Below are positions 54,078 through 63,266 of a DNA stretch of 64,000 nucleotides, one piece after another. The position numbers and the translations under genes are program-made. Below the pieces are notes generated by a model, which searched no databases, was not told where the DNA came from, and saw only the letters and a list, made by a program, of their open reading frames with translations. The number at the start of each line of letters is the position of its first letter. Position 1 is the stretch's first letter. Origin of the DNA: Gemmatimonadota bacterium DH-78 (lineage in GTDB: Bacteria; Gemmatimonadota; Gemmatimonadetes; Longimicrobiales; Gaopeijiaceae); the NCBI GenBank assembly GCA_038095605.1, contig CP144380.1, forward strand, positions 1,281,001 through 1,345,000. The letters are read 5' to 3'.

Positions 54078-55610
54078 CTACTCCTCGCTCCGGAGCACCG
54101 GAAAGAGGATCACGTCGCGGATCGTCGGCCGGTCGGCGAGCAGCATCACGAGGCGATCGATGCCCATGCCGAGGCCACCGGTGGGCGGGAGCCCGTACTC
54201 GAGCGCGCGGATGTAGTCGTCGTCCACCTGATGCGCCTCGTCGTCGCCGTCGGCCCGGAGCGAGGACTGCGCCTCGAAGCGCTCGCGCTGGTCGAGCGGG
54301 TCGTTGAGCTCGCTGAAGGCATTGGCCAGCTCCGCGCCGTGCACGTACAGCTCGAACCGCTCCACCACGCCTTCCGACTCCCGGTGGGGCTTGGCCAGGG
54401 GGCTCAGTTCGAGCGGATGATCGAGCACGAAGGTCGGCTGGATGAGCGAGGGCTCCACGAGCTCGCCGAAGAGCTTGTCGAGCAGCTTCCCCCGCCCCGC
54501 CGTGGCCGTGTCCGACACGCCGAGCGCGCGCGCTCGCTCGCGAAGGTCGTCGTCGCTCAAGGTGGCCGGGTCGGCCCCCAGCTCGGCCTCCAGCGCCTCC
54601 ATGAACCGCACCCGGGCGAAGGGTGCCGCGAACGAGATCGCCGTGCCCTGAAACACGAGCTCGTCGGCGCCGTGCACCGCCCGCACGAGATCGGCCAGGA
54701 GCCGCTCGATGAAGGCCATCACGTCGTGGTAGTCCCAGTACGCCCGGTAGAACTCCAGCATCGTGAATTCCGGGTTGTGAAACCGGTCGATGCCTTCGTT
54801 GCGGAAGTCCTTCGCGATCTCGTACACCGCCTCGAAGCCCCCCACGATGAGGCGCTTGAGGTAGAGCTCGTCGGCGATGCGCAGATACATCTCGCGGTCG
54901 AGCGCGTTGTGCTTCGTCACGAAGGGCCGGGCTGCGGCGCCACCGTAGAGCGGCTGCAGCGCGGGCGTCTCGACCTCGAGAAAGCCCTCGTCGTCGAGAA
55001 AGCGCCGCAGGTGCGACACCACCCGCGCCCGGGTGCGGAAGACCTCGCGCACCTCGGGGTTCACGGCCAGGTCGGCGTACCGCTGGCGGTAGCGGCCCTC
55101 CGTGTCCGAGAAGCCGGAGTGCACGACGCGCTCTCCGGTCCCGGCGTCGACCTCCACCTTGCCGAAGGGCAGCGGACGCAGCGACTTCGACAGCAGCGTC
55201 CAGTCGTCGACCCGCACCGTCACCTCTCCGGTGCGCGTGCGGAAGGTGGCGCCGCGCACCCCGATCCAGTCGCCCAGATCGAGAAACTCGACGGCCCGGT
55301 CGAAGGCCTCGTCGCCCAGCACGTTCTTCTTGAAGTAGAGCTGAATCCGGGCGTCGCCGTCTTCCACGTGCGCGAAGGCGCTCTTGCCGTGCCCGCGCCA
55401 CGCGACGATCCGGCCCGCCACCCGCACCTCGGCACCGTGCCCGTCCTCGGGGAGGCTTCCCTCGGCCTCGAGGCGCTCGAAGGCCTCGCGCGACTCCCGC
55501 GCGGTGTGCGAGCGGTCGAAGGCGTACGCGAAGGGCTCCAGCCCCCGGGCCCGGATCGCGTCGAGCTTGTCGCGACGGGCCTTCAACACCTGGTTCAGAT
55601 CATCACTCAT
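54078..55610 (-). CDS. lysS: lysyl-tRNA synthetase, class II
   Basis: This encodes 510 residues. The N-terminal OB fold (VRVAGRIVAWRGHGKSAFAH, about 60-79) binds the anticodon. Class II motif 2 is FRNEGIDRFHNPEFTMLEFY (about 260) and motif 3 is GLPPTGGLGMGIDRLVMLL near the end. The ATG at 55610 overlaps the prfB stop as ATGA. prfB-lysS is a conserved neighbour pair. Confidence 0.97.
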   Translation of the reverse strand: MSDDLNQVLKARRDKLDAIRARGLEPFAYAFDRSHTARESREAFERLEAEGSLPEDGHGAEVRVAGRIVAWRGHGKSAFAHVEDGDARIQLYFKKNVLGDEAFDRAVEFLDLGDWIGVRGATFRTRTGEVTVRVDDWTLLSKSLRPLPFGKVEVDAGTGERVVHSGFSDTEGRYRQRYADLAVNPEVREVFRTRARVVSHLRRFLDDEGFLEVETPALQPLYGGAAARPFVTKHNALDREMYLRIADELYLKRLIVGGFEAVYEIAKDFRNEGIDRFHNPEFTMLEFYRAYWDYHDVMAFIERLLADLVRAVHGADELVFQGTAISFAAPFARVRFMEALEAELGADPATLSDDDLRERARALGVSDTATAGRGKLLDKLFGELVEPSLIQPTFVLDHPLELSPLAKPHRESEGVVERFELYVHGAELANAFSELNDPLDQRERFEAQSSLRADGDDEAHQVDDDYIRALEYGLPPTGGLGMGIDRLVMLLADRPTIRDVILFPVLRSEE

Positions 55611-56717
55611 GACGACTGCTGTGCTCCGTACTGCTTGAGAAACGCCTCGATGAAGGGATCCAGCCCGCCGTCCATCACGGCGTGCACGTCGGAGTCCTTC
55701 AGTTCGGTCCGGTGGTCGTTGACCATGGTGTACGGCTGGAAGACGTACGATCGGATCTGGTGACCCCAGCCGATGTCGGTCTTGGTCGCCTCGAGGGCCG
55801 CCTTCTCGGCCTCCTTCTCCTCGAGGGCGCGCTGGTAGAGGGCCGCCTTCAGCATCTTCATCGCGGTCGCGCGGTTCTTGTGCTGCGAGCGCTCCTGCTG
55901 ACACGACACCACGATCCCGGTCGGCTCGTGGGTGATGCGGATCGCGGAGTCGGTCTTGTTCACGTGCTGACCGCCCGCGCCCGACGCCCGGAAGGTGTCG
56001 ATGCGCAGATCGCCCTCGTCGATCTCGACCTCGATCTCGTCGTCGATCACCGGGTACACGAACACGCTCGCGAACGAGGTGTGTCGGCGCGACTGCTGAT
56101 CGAAGGGGGAGATCCGAACCAGGCGATGCACCCCCTTCTCGGCCTTCAGATAGCCGTAGGCGTACTCCCCCTTGATCTCGAGGGTGGCGCCCTTGATCCC
56201 GGCTTCCTCTCCGGGTTGCAGATCGAGCACCGACACCGAGAAACCACTCTTCTCGGCCCAGCGCGTGTACATGCGCGAGAGCATCTCGGCCCAGTCCTGC
56301 GACTCCAGACCGCCGGCGCCCGGCTGCACGGTGACGATGGCGTCGCGCACGTCGTCTTCGCCCTGGAGCATGGTACGGAGCTCCAACTCCTCCAGGGAGC
56401 GCTCCACCGACTCGAGCTCCCCGACCCACTCGGCCTCCAGATCCTCGTCGGGCTCGAGTTCGAGAAGCTCGGCCATCTCACGGAGGGTATCGACCTTTCC
56501 GCTCGCACGGGTCCAGGGCTCGATCCAGCCCTTGAGCCGATTCGCTTCGTCGATGGTGGTGCGCGCCCGGTCGGGTTGATCCCAGAAACCGGGCTCGGCC
56601 ATCATGGCCTCGAGCTGCTCCAGACGAGGTACTCGCTGGTCGAGGTCAAAGATACCCCCTGAGTTCGGAGACCAGGGTCTCGACCTGTTTCAGACGTTCC
56701 AGCTGATCGGTGGTCAT
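55607..56717 (-). CDS. prfB: peptide chain release factor 2 (programmed +1 frameshift)
   Basis: This encodes 369 residues after frameshifting. The first 23 codons from ATG 56717 (MTTDQLERLKQVETLVSELR then GYL) end at an in-frame TGA at 56648-56646. Reading resumes in the +1 frame at GAC (56647) and runs to 55607. RF2 features are the SPF tripeptide in RISPFDQQSRRH (recognises UGA/UAA) and the GGQ loop SGAGGQHVNKTDS. The internal ATG at 56605 would lose the N-terminal helix. RF2 level thus controls its own synthesis. Confidence 0.97.
56646..56660 (-). promoter_or_regulatory. prfB recoding site
   Basis: AGGGGGTATCTTTGA is the canonical arrangement: an internal Shine-Dalgarno-like AGGGGG, a 3-base spacer, the slippery CTT and the TGA, followed by C. 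CTTTGAC matches the E. coli site exactly. Confidence 0.96.
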
Positions 56718-56757
56718 GCGCTCGACTCGGGTCCGGTGGAGGCGGGGCCAACGGAAA

Positions 56758-56786
56758 GAGGCCGCCCGTTCGCGACGGACGGCCTC
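56758..56786 (-). terminator. terminator of the zinc-ribbon gene
   Basis: GAGGCCGCCCGT (56758-56769) pairs with ACGGACGGCCTC (56775-56786) with one mismatch; TTTCC follows on the minus strand. It lies about 60 bases past the zinc-ribbon gene and 41 before prfB. Confidence 0.65.
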
Positions 56787-56848
56787 CGGCTCGCCAGACG
56801 GCGGAATCTAGCCGATGGCGAAGTGTGCTTCAACCAGCGTCCACGCCC

Positions 56849-58174
56849 TCAGAACACCTTCTCTCCCCGGGCCAGGATCTCGTTGAGGGCATCGAACCAG
56901 TACGGGGTGCTCTCGGCGATCTCGCTCCCCACCTGCTCCACGTACTCGGCCCACGACTTCTTGATCTCGTCTTCGAAGTCGGCGTGCAGCGAGTTCCGCT
57001 CGAGCGCCACCTGATGGCGGTCGGGGTTGTAGGTGATGATGTCCGACACCAGCACGCGCGCGAGACGCTTCGCCTTGTCGTGCGGATCCCGTCTGCCGAA
57101 CTGGAACCCCTGGGGCCGAGGGGGCACCACCCGAGCCGGTTCCGGCTCCGGCGTATCCGTCGACTCGGGGGCGGGATCCGGTGCCGGCGGGGCGACGTCG
57201 GGCGCGGGCATCCGAGGAGCCGCGATCGCATCGGCCACCGGGGCCTCGGCGGCGGGCGGCACCGCGGACTCGCTCCAATCGTCGCTCGTCTCCAACTCGT
57301 CGCCGAAGGCCTCGGTAAGGTCCTCGGCGGCGACCCGCGTTTCCTCTTCCACGGTGTCGAGGCGCTCCATCGGGCCGTCGGTCGGCTGCATGCCGTCGGA
57401 GTGGGTGTGTTCGATCACCCATCCCTGATCGCCCGCGGCCTCCGCCGTCGGCTCCGGGGCGGACTCCGCGGCGGGCTCGGACTCGGCGGGCGCGTCGAGT
57501 TCGACGCCCCCGGACCAGGGGTCGGGAGCGGTCTCGGCCTCGTCTTCCCACCCCGAACCGCTCCACGGATCGACCCGACCGCTCTCGGGCAGGTCGAGGC
57601 TGTCGAGTCCATCCGGGTCGAAGCTCGCATCGACCGGAGCGTCGGCGACCTCCGGGTCGTCGGCCGGCACATCGGCCACGGCCTCGTCCCAGCCGGTGGA
57701 CGACGGGGGTGCGGGCTCCGCCTCGGCGGCGGGCGGTGCGACGTCCATGTCCGCTGCAGACCAGCCGGCCTCTCCATCGGAGGTCGGCCGCGCCTCGGCG
57801 ACCGGTTCGTCGGCCCACGGATCCTCGTCCGGCGCCCCGGGGTGCGGTGCATCCTCCACCGCGGACTCGGCGTCCGACTCCGGCGGCGACTCGACCGACA
57901 CCTCCGACTCCGCCGGCGAGTCGACCGACACCTCCGACTCCGGCGGTGCATCGGCGACCGGAGTGTCCGCGGGCATCGCCGCTGCCGCCACGGCACCCGC
58001 CGCAGCGCCCACGGCCGCCACCTCGGACGCGGGCGCCCGCATCTCCGGCTTCTCGACGAAGAAGATTCCGGCGCAGACGCTGCACCGCACCTTCACCCCG
58101 CCTTCGGGCACCTTCCGGGGATCCACGGGAAAGGAGGTGTGGCAGGCCGGGCATTCTACGGAGATGATCATCAT
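56849..58174 (-). CDS. MJ0042-type zinc-ribbon protein with long acidic linker
   Basis: This encodes 441 residues. The N-terminus MMIISVECPACHTSFPVDPR with later VRCSVCAGIFFVEKPE is a four-Cys MJ0042 zinc ribbon (residues 1-45). Residues 50-345 are an acidic Ala/Pro/Glu/Asp-rich disordered linker with imperfect repeats, such as two tandem copies of SEVSVxSP. Residues about 355-441 are folded: DKAKRLARVLVSDIITYNPD and EIKKSWAEYVEQVGSEIAES. This C-terminal domain follows zinc-ribbon linkers in other proteobacterial or Gemmatimonadota-like proteins. Possibly a regulatory adaptor; function unknown. Confidence 0.78.
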   Translation of the reverse strand: MMIISVECPACHTSFPVDPRKVPEGGVKVRCSVCAGIFFVEKPEMRAPASEVAAVGAAAGAVAAAAMPADTPVADAPPESEVSVDSPAESEVSVESPPESDAESAVEDAPHPGAPDEDPWADEPVAEARPTSDGEAGWSAADMDVAPPAAEAEPAPPSSTGWDEAVADVPADDPEVADAPVDASFDPDGLDSLDLPESGRVDPWSGSGWEDEAETAPDPWSGGVELDAPAESEPAAESAPEPTAEAAGDQGWVIEHTHSDGMQPTDGPMERLDTVEEETRVAAEDLTEAFGDELETSDDWSESAVPPAAEAPVADAIAAPRMPAPDVAPPAPDPAPESTDTPEPEPARVVPPRPQGFQFGRRDPHDKAKRLARVLVSDIITYNPDRHQVALERNSLHADFEDEIKKSWAEYVEQVGSEIAESTPYWFDALNEILARGEKVF

Positions 58175-58200
58175 CGTCGGACTCGCGGTGTGCGGTCGGG

Positions 58201-59190
58201 TCAGTCGAGAATGGGAGACGTCGCGCCTCCCGAGGATCGGCGATTCGCCATCACACCTGCACGACGGCGATCGACGACGTACTTCGAACCGGGGAGCGAC
58301 TTCGCATAGGTCTTCATCTCCGCGGCGAGTTCGGACACCTGACCGGTGTGGCTGAAGTCGTGCACCTGATTCGTGACCACCCCGATGGACAGGGTCATCA
58401 GCGGAATCCGGTGCACGTTGCCGCGCCGGTCCTTGCCGAGAAAGTAGCCCGCGGAGCGATCCTCACCCGTGTACTGGTAGGGGATAAGCTCGTCGAAGAG
58501 GGTGATCACCTCGTCGCAGCAGGCCTGCAGGTAGTCCATCGGCACATTGAAGATGAAGTCGTCTCCACCGATGTGCCCCACGAAACCGCCCGGCGCGAGC
58601 GCCCTCACCACATCGCGGAGAATCTTCGACAGCAGCAGGATCACACGGTCGCCCGAGTTGTAGCCGTAGCGGTCGTTGAACTCCTTGAAGTGGTCCAGGT
58701 CGGCGTAGCAGACGGCGAAGCCGCTGCCGGACTGGATCCGCTCGAAGATGTCGCGCTCGATCTGGATCGTGCCCGGTAGCCGGGTGGTCGGATGCACCGA
58801 CACGTCGCGTGCGGCCCGTCGAAGCACGAGTTCGAGCCGCAGCGACCACTCGCGTGACGGGGTGATGGCGGTCAGCACTTCGTCCGCCCCGGCTTCGAGC
58901 GCATCGGCCCCGGCCTCGGCATCGCCCTCGGGTACCACGACGATCACCGGCACGATCGCGGTGAAGGCGTCGCGCTTGATCTCGGCGCAGAGGCTGAGCA
59001 TCGACCCCCGGTCGCCCACCGCGTCGAGCACGACGCACGCGGGGTAGGATCGATTGAGCAGCGCCCGCACCTCGTCGGCCGAACCGAGAGTGGCGGGCAG
59101 GAGGTGGTGCTGCGCCGCGAACTCGTCGAGGCGCGACAAGACTCCGGGTCGACCGGGTCCGTGGTAGGCGATCGTGCGCTGCGAAGGCAT
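58201..59190 (-). CDS. receiver-like plus diguanylate cyclase (GGDDF) protein
   Basis: This encodes 329 residues; the ATG at 59190 is preferred over the frame opening at 59247. Residues 1-125 are receiver-like (CVVLDAVGDRGSML, VPVIVVVPEGDAEAG), with a possible Asp but lacking the usual acidic pair. Residues about 135-300 are a GGDEF domain: CYADLDHFKEFNDRYGYNSG supplies metal and substrate residues, and FVGHIGGDDFIFNV is the active loop with GGDDF instead of GGDEF. Activity is plausible but not certain with this variant. Confidence 0.85.
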   Translation of the reverse strand: MPSQRTIAYHGPGRPGVLSRLDEFAAQHHLLPATLGSADEVRALLNRSYPACVVLDAVGDRGSMLSLCAEIKRDAFTAIVPVIVVVPEGDAEAGADALEAGADEVLTAITPSREWSLRLELVLRRAARDVSVHPTTRLPGTIQIERDIFERIQSGSGFAVCYADLDHFKEFNDRYGYNSGDRVILLLSKILRDVVRALAPGGFVGHIGGDDFIFNVPMDYLQACCDEVITLFDELIPYQYTGEDRSAGYFLGKDRRGNVHRIPLMTLSIGVVTNQVHDFSHTGQVSELAAEMKTYAKSLPGSKYVVDRRRAGVMANRRSSGGATSPILD

Positions 59191-59243
59191 CGTGCGGCTC
59201 GGCGAGTGCGGACCCGTCACGGTATGCCGGAGAACGACGAGGG

Positions 59244-61373
59244 TCAAACCCCGGCGCCCCTCGCCGACGCCTCGATCAACAGGAAGTCCACATGACGCTC
59301 TTCCTTGTCGACGCGCGCAACCTGCACGCGCACCCGGTCCCCAAGGCGGAATCGGCGTCCCCGTCGGCTACCCACCAGTGCGTACTCCCCTTCACGAAAC
59401 TCGTAGTAGTCGTCGTCGAGGGCGTTCACGTGAACCAGCCCTTCGACGAAGAATCGATCGAGGAGTACGAAAAACCCGAACGAGGTCACGCCCGCCACCG
59501 ACCCCTCGAACTCCTCGCCGAGGTGGCGCTCCATGAACTCGATCTTCTTGAGCTCGACGCTGTCTCTCTCGGCCTGGGTGGCCGCCTGCTCCCGCCAGGA
59601 ACACCGGTCCGCGACCTCCGACAGCTCCTCGGTCCATTCTGTCGGTGGGTCCTTTCGTTCCAGCAAGACCCGGACCAGCGCGCGATGGGTCACCAGGTCC
59701 GGATACCGGCGGATCGGAGAGGTGAAATGCGCATAGTGCTCGAGGGCGAGTCCGAAGTGGCCGAGGTTCTCGGGAGCGTAGCGGGCGCGCTGCATCGAGC
59801 GGAGCACCACCGTGGAGACCAGCGCCTCTTCGGGGCGCCCCTTCACGCGCTCGAGCACCGCCGCGAGATCGCGGGGTCGCAGGGAACGACGCGGAAGTGT
59901 GTGCCCCAACGTGGCAAGAAATTCCCTCAGCTTCTCGATTCGCTCCACCGTCGGCGGCTCGTGCACCCGGTAGAGCACCGGCATCTTCTTCGCCGTGCCG
60001 GCCTTCGCCACCACCTCGTTGGCGAGCAGCATGTAGTCCTCGACCAGCCGATGGCTGTCGAGGCGCTCCACCCGCTGGATGTCGACCGGGGCGCCGTCGT
60101 CGCCGAGCACCACCCGGGCCTCGGGCATGTCGAAGTCGATGCTGCCGCGGGCTTCGCGGCGCGCGCGGAGTGCCCGGGCCACCCGGTCGAGGTCGCGGAT
60201 GGCGGTGTCGGTCTCCTCGTCGATCGACGCATCGCCCGCCAGCACCTCCGCCACCGTCTCGTAGGCGAGCTTGTGGCGGGAGCGCACCACGGTGCGGGCG
60301 AAGCGACGCTCGAGCACCTCTCCACGAGCGTCGAGGGTCGCCACCACGCTGAAGGCGTACCGGTCCTCGTCGGGCCGCAGCGAGCACGCCCCCGACGACA
60401 GCGAGTGGGGCAGCATCGGCACCACCCGGTCCACCAGATACACGCTGGTGCCGCGGTCGAGCGCCTCGAGGTCGACCGGCCCACCCTTCGGCACGTAGTA
60501 CGAAACGTCGGCGATGTGAATGCCCACCTCGAACCGGTCGCCGTCGAGCCTGCGAATCGACAGGGCGTCGTCGTGATCCTTCGCGTCTGCGGGGTCGATC
60601 GTGAACACGAGACGGTCCCGCCAGTCCTCGCGGTCGTCGGTCACCTCCACCGGCCGTTCGGCGAAGGCCGCCGCGGCGGTCTCCACCGCCCGGTCGAACT
60701 CGAGCGACAGCCCGTGACCGAAGAGCACGGAGAGCACGTCCACTCCCGGGTCGGACATCGGCCCGAGGATCCGTTCCACCTCGCCCGTCGGACCGTGGCG
60801 ACGCGCCCCGTAGGCGACGATGCCCACGACCACCACGTCGCCCTCGCGCGCCTCGCCCTCGTCGCCCCACGGGATCATGATGTCGGGGCCCATCTTCGGA
60901 TCGAGGGGAACCACGTACCCGATCTTCCGACTGCGGTGATAGGTACCGACCACCGTCGGATGGGCGCGCTCCAGCACCTTGATCACGCGCCCCGTGGGAT
61001 TCCGCCCCTTCGGCCGACCCTCGATCCGGACCACGACCTTGTCGCCGTCCATGGCCGTGGCGAGTTCCCCCTGCCGCACGAACACGTCCTGCTCGTCGGC
61101 TTCTTCGGGCCGTATGAACGCGTCGCCGGAGCGGATGGTCGACACGCGCCCGGTGATCAGACTGATGCGATCGGGCGACGCGTACCGGCCCCCCTTCACT
61201 CGATACACCGCGCCCCGGGTCTCCATCTCGCGCAACTGGGCGCGAAACGGCTTGTAGTCGGCCGGGGGGAGGTCGAGTGCACGGGCCATCTGCTTCGGCT
61301 TCATCGGCCCATGCCGCGAGGCGCGCAGCACCTCGAGAATACGGGACTCCTCCACGATTCGGGATCGACTCAT
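59244..61373 (-). CDS. rnr: ribonuclease R
   Basis: This encodes 709 residues, a processive 3'-5' exoribonuclease. An N-terminal winged helix (MSRSRIVEESRILEVLRASR) and cold-shock domains precede the RNB domain, with DPADAKDHDDALSI (catalytic Asp cluster, about residue 262), IHIADVSYYV and RPDEDRYAFSVVATLD. A C-terminal S1 domain (GVTSFGFFVLLDRFFVEGLV) ends the protein. The ATG at 61373 has GGAG eight bases upstream; a GTG at 61382 is a poorer choice. Confidence 0.96.
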   Translation of the reverse strand: MSRSRIVEESRILEVLRASRHGPMKPKQMARALDLPPADYKPFRAQLREMETRGAVYRVKGGRYASPDRISLITGRVSTIRSGDAFIRPEEADEQDVFVRQGELATAMDGDKVVVRIEGRPKGRNPTGRVIKVLERAHPTVVGTYHRSRKIGYVVPLDPKMGPDIMIPWGDEGEAREGDVVVVGIVAYGARRHGPTGEVERILGPMSDPGVDVLSVLFGHGLSLEFDRAVETAAAAFAERPVEVTDDREDWRDRLVFTIDPADAKDHDDALSIRRLDGDRFEVGIHIADVSYYVPKGGPVDLEALDRGTSVYLVDRVVPMLPHSLSSGACSLRPDEDRYAFSVVATLDARGEVLERRFARTVVRSRHKLAYETVAEVLAGDASIDEETDTAIRDLDRVARALRARREARGSIDFDMPEARVVLGDDGAPVDIQRVERLDSHRLVEDYMLLANEVVAKAGTAKKMPVLYRVHEPPTVERIEKLREFLATLGHTLPRRSLRPRDLAAVLERVKGRPEEALVSTVVLRSMQRARYAPENLGHFGLALEHYAHFTSPIRRYPDLVTHRALVRVLLERKDPPTEWTEELSEVADRCSWREQAATQAERDSVELKKIEFMERHLGEEFEGSVAGVTSFGFFVLLDRFFVEGLVHVNALDDDYYEFREGEYALVGSRRGRRFRLGDRVRVQVARVDKEERHVDFLLIEASARGAGV

Positions 61374-61419
61374 CGGTTCCACTCCAGGCGGTCCGGGTTC
61401 GGTGACGACGGCTTCAGAA

Positions 61420-62271
61420 CTACCACGGGATTCGAACTCGCAACTGCGGTGCCACGCCCCGCGGGTCGGGCGTCACGCGCATCTCCACCGGCAGGGCGCC
61501 GAGGCGGTAGGCAACGAAGGCCTCGATCGCGGAAAGCAGATGGTTGGCCACCACCACGCCGGCCGCCACCGAGGCCCGTCGCGCGGCCGAATCCGCCTCG
61601 TCGATCAGGGTCGCGAACCGCTCCCGGGCCGGCGGGTCCGCACTCCAGTCCCAGCTAAGCCCCTCGCCCCAGGCGCGCCCCGTGTAGTACTCGAGAGCCG
61701 CGCCGTACCCCGGCGCCGACGGATCCGCAGCCACGTCACCCCCGAGAAAGATCTGCGCGGCGAGTTGCCACTGGCGACCGTTGAAGGTGTCGGGGTTCCG
61801 CTCCGGTTGCACTCCGGAAGCCGACGGATCCGCGTCGAAGGCTCCCGATCGCGACCAGTACAACAGATCCTCGTAGTACTCGAAGCCCGGATCCACCCGG
61901 GGCCGAACCGACCCGCGGGCCGCCGTCCACGCGAGATCGCGGTAGGCGCTTCGGCCGTCGTCTCGCGCCACGCGGGCATCGAAGTACACCCACCATCCGC
62001 CGGCCTCCACCAGACCGAGCAGCACCCCCTGCCACACGCGCCCCTCCACCGCCTGCGTCACCCCGGGCAGCAGCGCCGCCACTCCGATTCCCGTGACGCC
62101 GGCGGTCACGGAGGCCTGCGGCGAAGGTCCGAGCGCAGCGAGGACCGCCTGCTCCGGCCCCTGGCCACGAGCCTCGGCCGCCCCGATCAGGAGCGTGGCG
62201 AGACCGAAGGCGAGACGCAGTGCTCCCCGCCACCGCAGACGCCGGCGCGGCCCGTCGGGAATGGAGCTCAG
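61420..62271 (-). CDS. exported protein of unknown function with apparent CTG start
   Basis: This encodes 283 residues. The best start is CTG 62271, which overlaps the stop of the upstream PorV-like gene as CTGA. It gives SSIPDGPRRRLRWRGALRLA followed by a hydrophobic run, a good signal peptide. I found no ATG, GTG or TTG in frame in the 30 or so codons upstream of the CTG. The mature part begins GQGPEQAVLAAL. Two further hydrophobic stretches (VTGIGVAALLPGVTQAVEG, VLLGLVEAGGWWVYF) and aromatic loops (FEYYEDLLYWSR) suggest a membrane-associated protein resembling DUF5683-type proteins. Its partner is the upstream outer-membrane protein. Confidence 0.7.
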   Translation of the reverse strand: MSSIPDGPRRRLRWRGALRLAFGLATLLIGAAEARGQGPEQAVLAALGPSPQASVTAGVTGIGVAALLPGVTQAVEGRVWQGVLLGLVEAGGWWVYFDARVARDDGRSAYRDLAWTAARGSVRPRVDPGFEYYEDLLYWSRSGAFDADPSASGVQPERNPDTFNGRQWQLAAQIFLGGDVAADPSAPGYGAALEYYTGRAWGEGLSWDWSADPPARERFATLIDEADSAARRASVAAGVVVANHLLSAIEAFVAYRLGALPVEMRVTPDPRGVAPQLRVRIPW

Positions 62272-63266
62272 AAGAGCACGCCCAGCGTGACCTGGACCGG
62301 CTCCGACTCCCCGGCGAGGGTGGTCGTCGCCAGAGACTTCGCGATGCCGAGGTCGATCCGGTCGTAGCGGATCCCCACACCGACGGCGGCCCCGTCGAGC
62401 TGGAGTTCGCCGCCGAACACGTAGCCCGCGCGCACGAATAGTGCCTGATCGGATCCCGCGCCGAGCTCCGTGCCGATGTAGGTGGCCGCCGACCCTCCGT
62501 CGTGCCACCGGTCTTCGCGCTCCACGGTGAGCACCGCCTTCAACTCCGGCGTGTCGACGAAGTGCCGCGCCACGTCGTAGGCCGCCGCAAGGCGATACCG
62601 CGTGGGGAGCGGATCCGACTGCCCTTCGTTGAAGAACTGGATCCGGGGACCGGCATGGGCGACGGTCGCGGCCAGGCGCAGCGGAAGATCGAACACGTGA
62701 TCCCACTGCACTCCCGCGTCCACCACTACCGAGGTGGCCGTCACGCCGGGATCGCACTCCCCCCTGCAGGTGAAGCGCTGCTGCACCAACTTGAGGTTCA
62801 CTCCTGCGGCGAGCCCCCCGATCAACTCCGAGGCCGCCGTCAGTACCCCGACATGATTCCGGTGCGAGATCACCCCCAGTTCATTCTGCTGATCGTCGGT
62901 GTAGATCTGATCGCCCACGTCGGTGAGTTGATACGAAAACGACAGCACCCCGAGTCCGCTCCGAACGAACTGCGCGGTGATGGAGGTGGCATCGCCCGCG
63001 AGATCTTCGCCGCGGTGTACCTGAAAGCGCCGCTCCGACTCCGAGGCGATGCCCGCCGGATTCCACCACACCGTCTCCGGTCCCTTCATGGCGGTCATGG
63101 CGCGGCCCATGGCCACACCGCGGGCCCCCGTGGGCAGGAGCAGGAAGAGTCCACCCTCCTGGGCCGTGCCCTGGCCCTGCAGGGGAGACATCCCGGCGGC
63201 GAGCATCAGGGCGGTCGCGCCCAGCGCGCGGAGCAAGCCGCCGCGCTTCGCTCTCCTGTCGCTCAT
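62268..63266 (-). CDS. PorV/PorQ-type outer membrane beta-barrel protein
   Basis: This encodes 332 residues; the ATG at 63266 overlaps the era stop as ATGA. After a signal peptide (LLRALGATALMLAAGMSPL), FLLLPTGARGVAMGRAMTAM and TVWWNPAGIASESERRFQVH match the conserved N-terminus of the PorV/UPF0164 barrel family. The remainder is alternating beta strands (LGVLSFSYQLTDVGDQIYTD) ending VQVTLGVLF, a typical outer-membrane C-terminal strand. In Bacteroidota such proteins support type IX secretion; a link here is not shown. Confidence 0.82.
   Translation of the reverse strand: MSDRRAKRGGLLRALGATALMLAAGMSPLQGQGTAQEGGLFLLLPTGARGVAMGRAMTAMKGPETVWWNPAGIASESERRFQVHRGEDLAGDATSITAQFVRSGLGVLSFSYQLTDVGDQIYTDDQQNELGVISHRNHVGVLTAASELIGGLAAGVNLKLVQQRFTCRGECDPGVTATSVVVDAGVQWDHVFDLPLRLAATVAHAGPRIQFFNEGQSDPLPTRYRLAAAYDVARHFVDTPELKAVLTVEREDRWHDGGSAATYIGTELGAGSDQALFVRAGYVFGGELQLDGAAVGVGIRYDRIDLGIAKSLATTTLAGESEPVQVTLGVLF

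Noticed and set aside
52776-55763. Plus-strand frame of about 1,000 codons opposite lysS and lolE
   Set aside because: Antisense shadow without motifs.
56646-56717. prfB as a broken pseudogene
   Set aside because: The in-frame TGA sits in the canonical recoding signal; the joined product is a complete RF2.
57885-57950. Tandem DNA repeat as a mobile or regulatory repeat
   Set aside because: It is in frame within the acidic linker of the zinc-ribbon protein and is explained as coding repeat.
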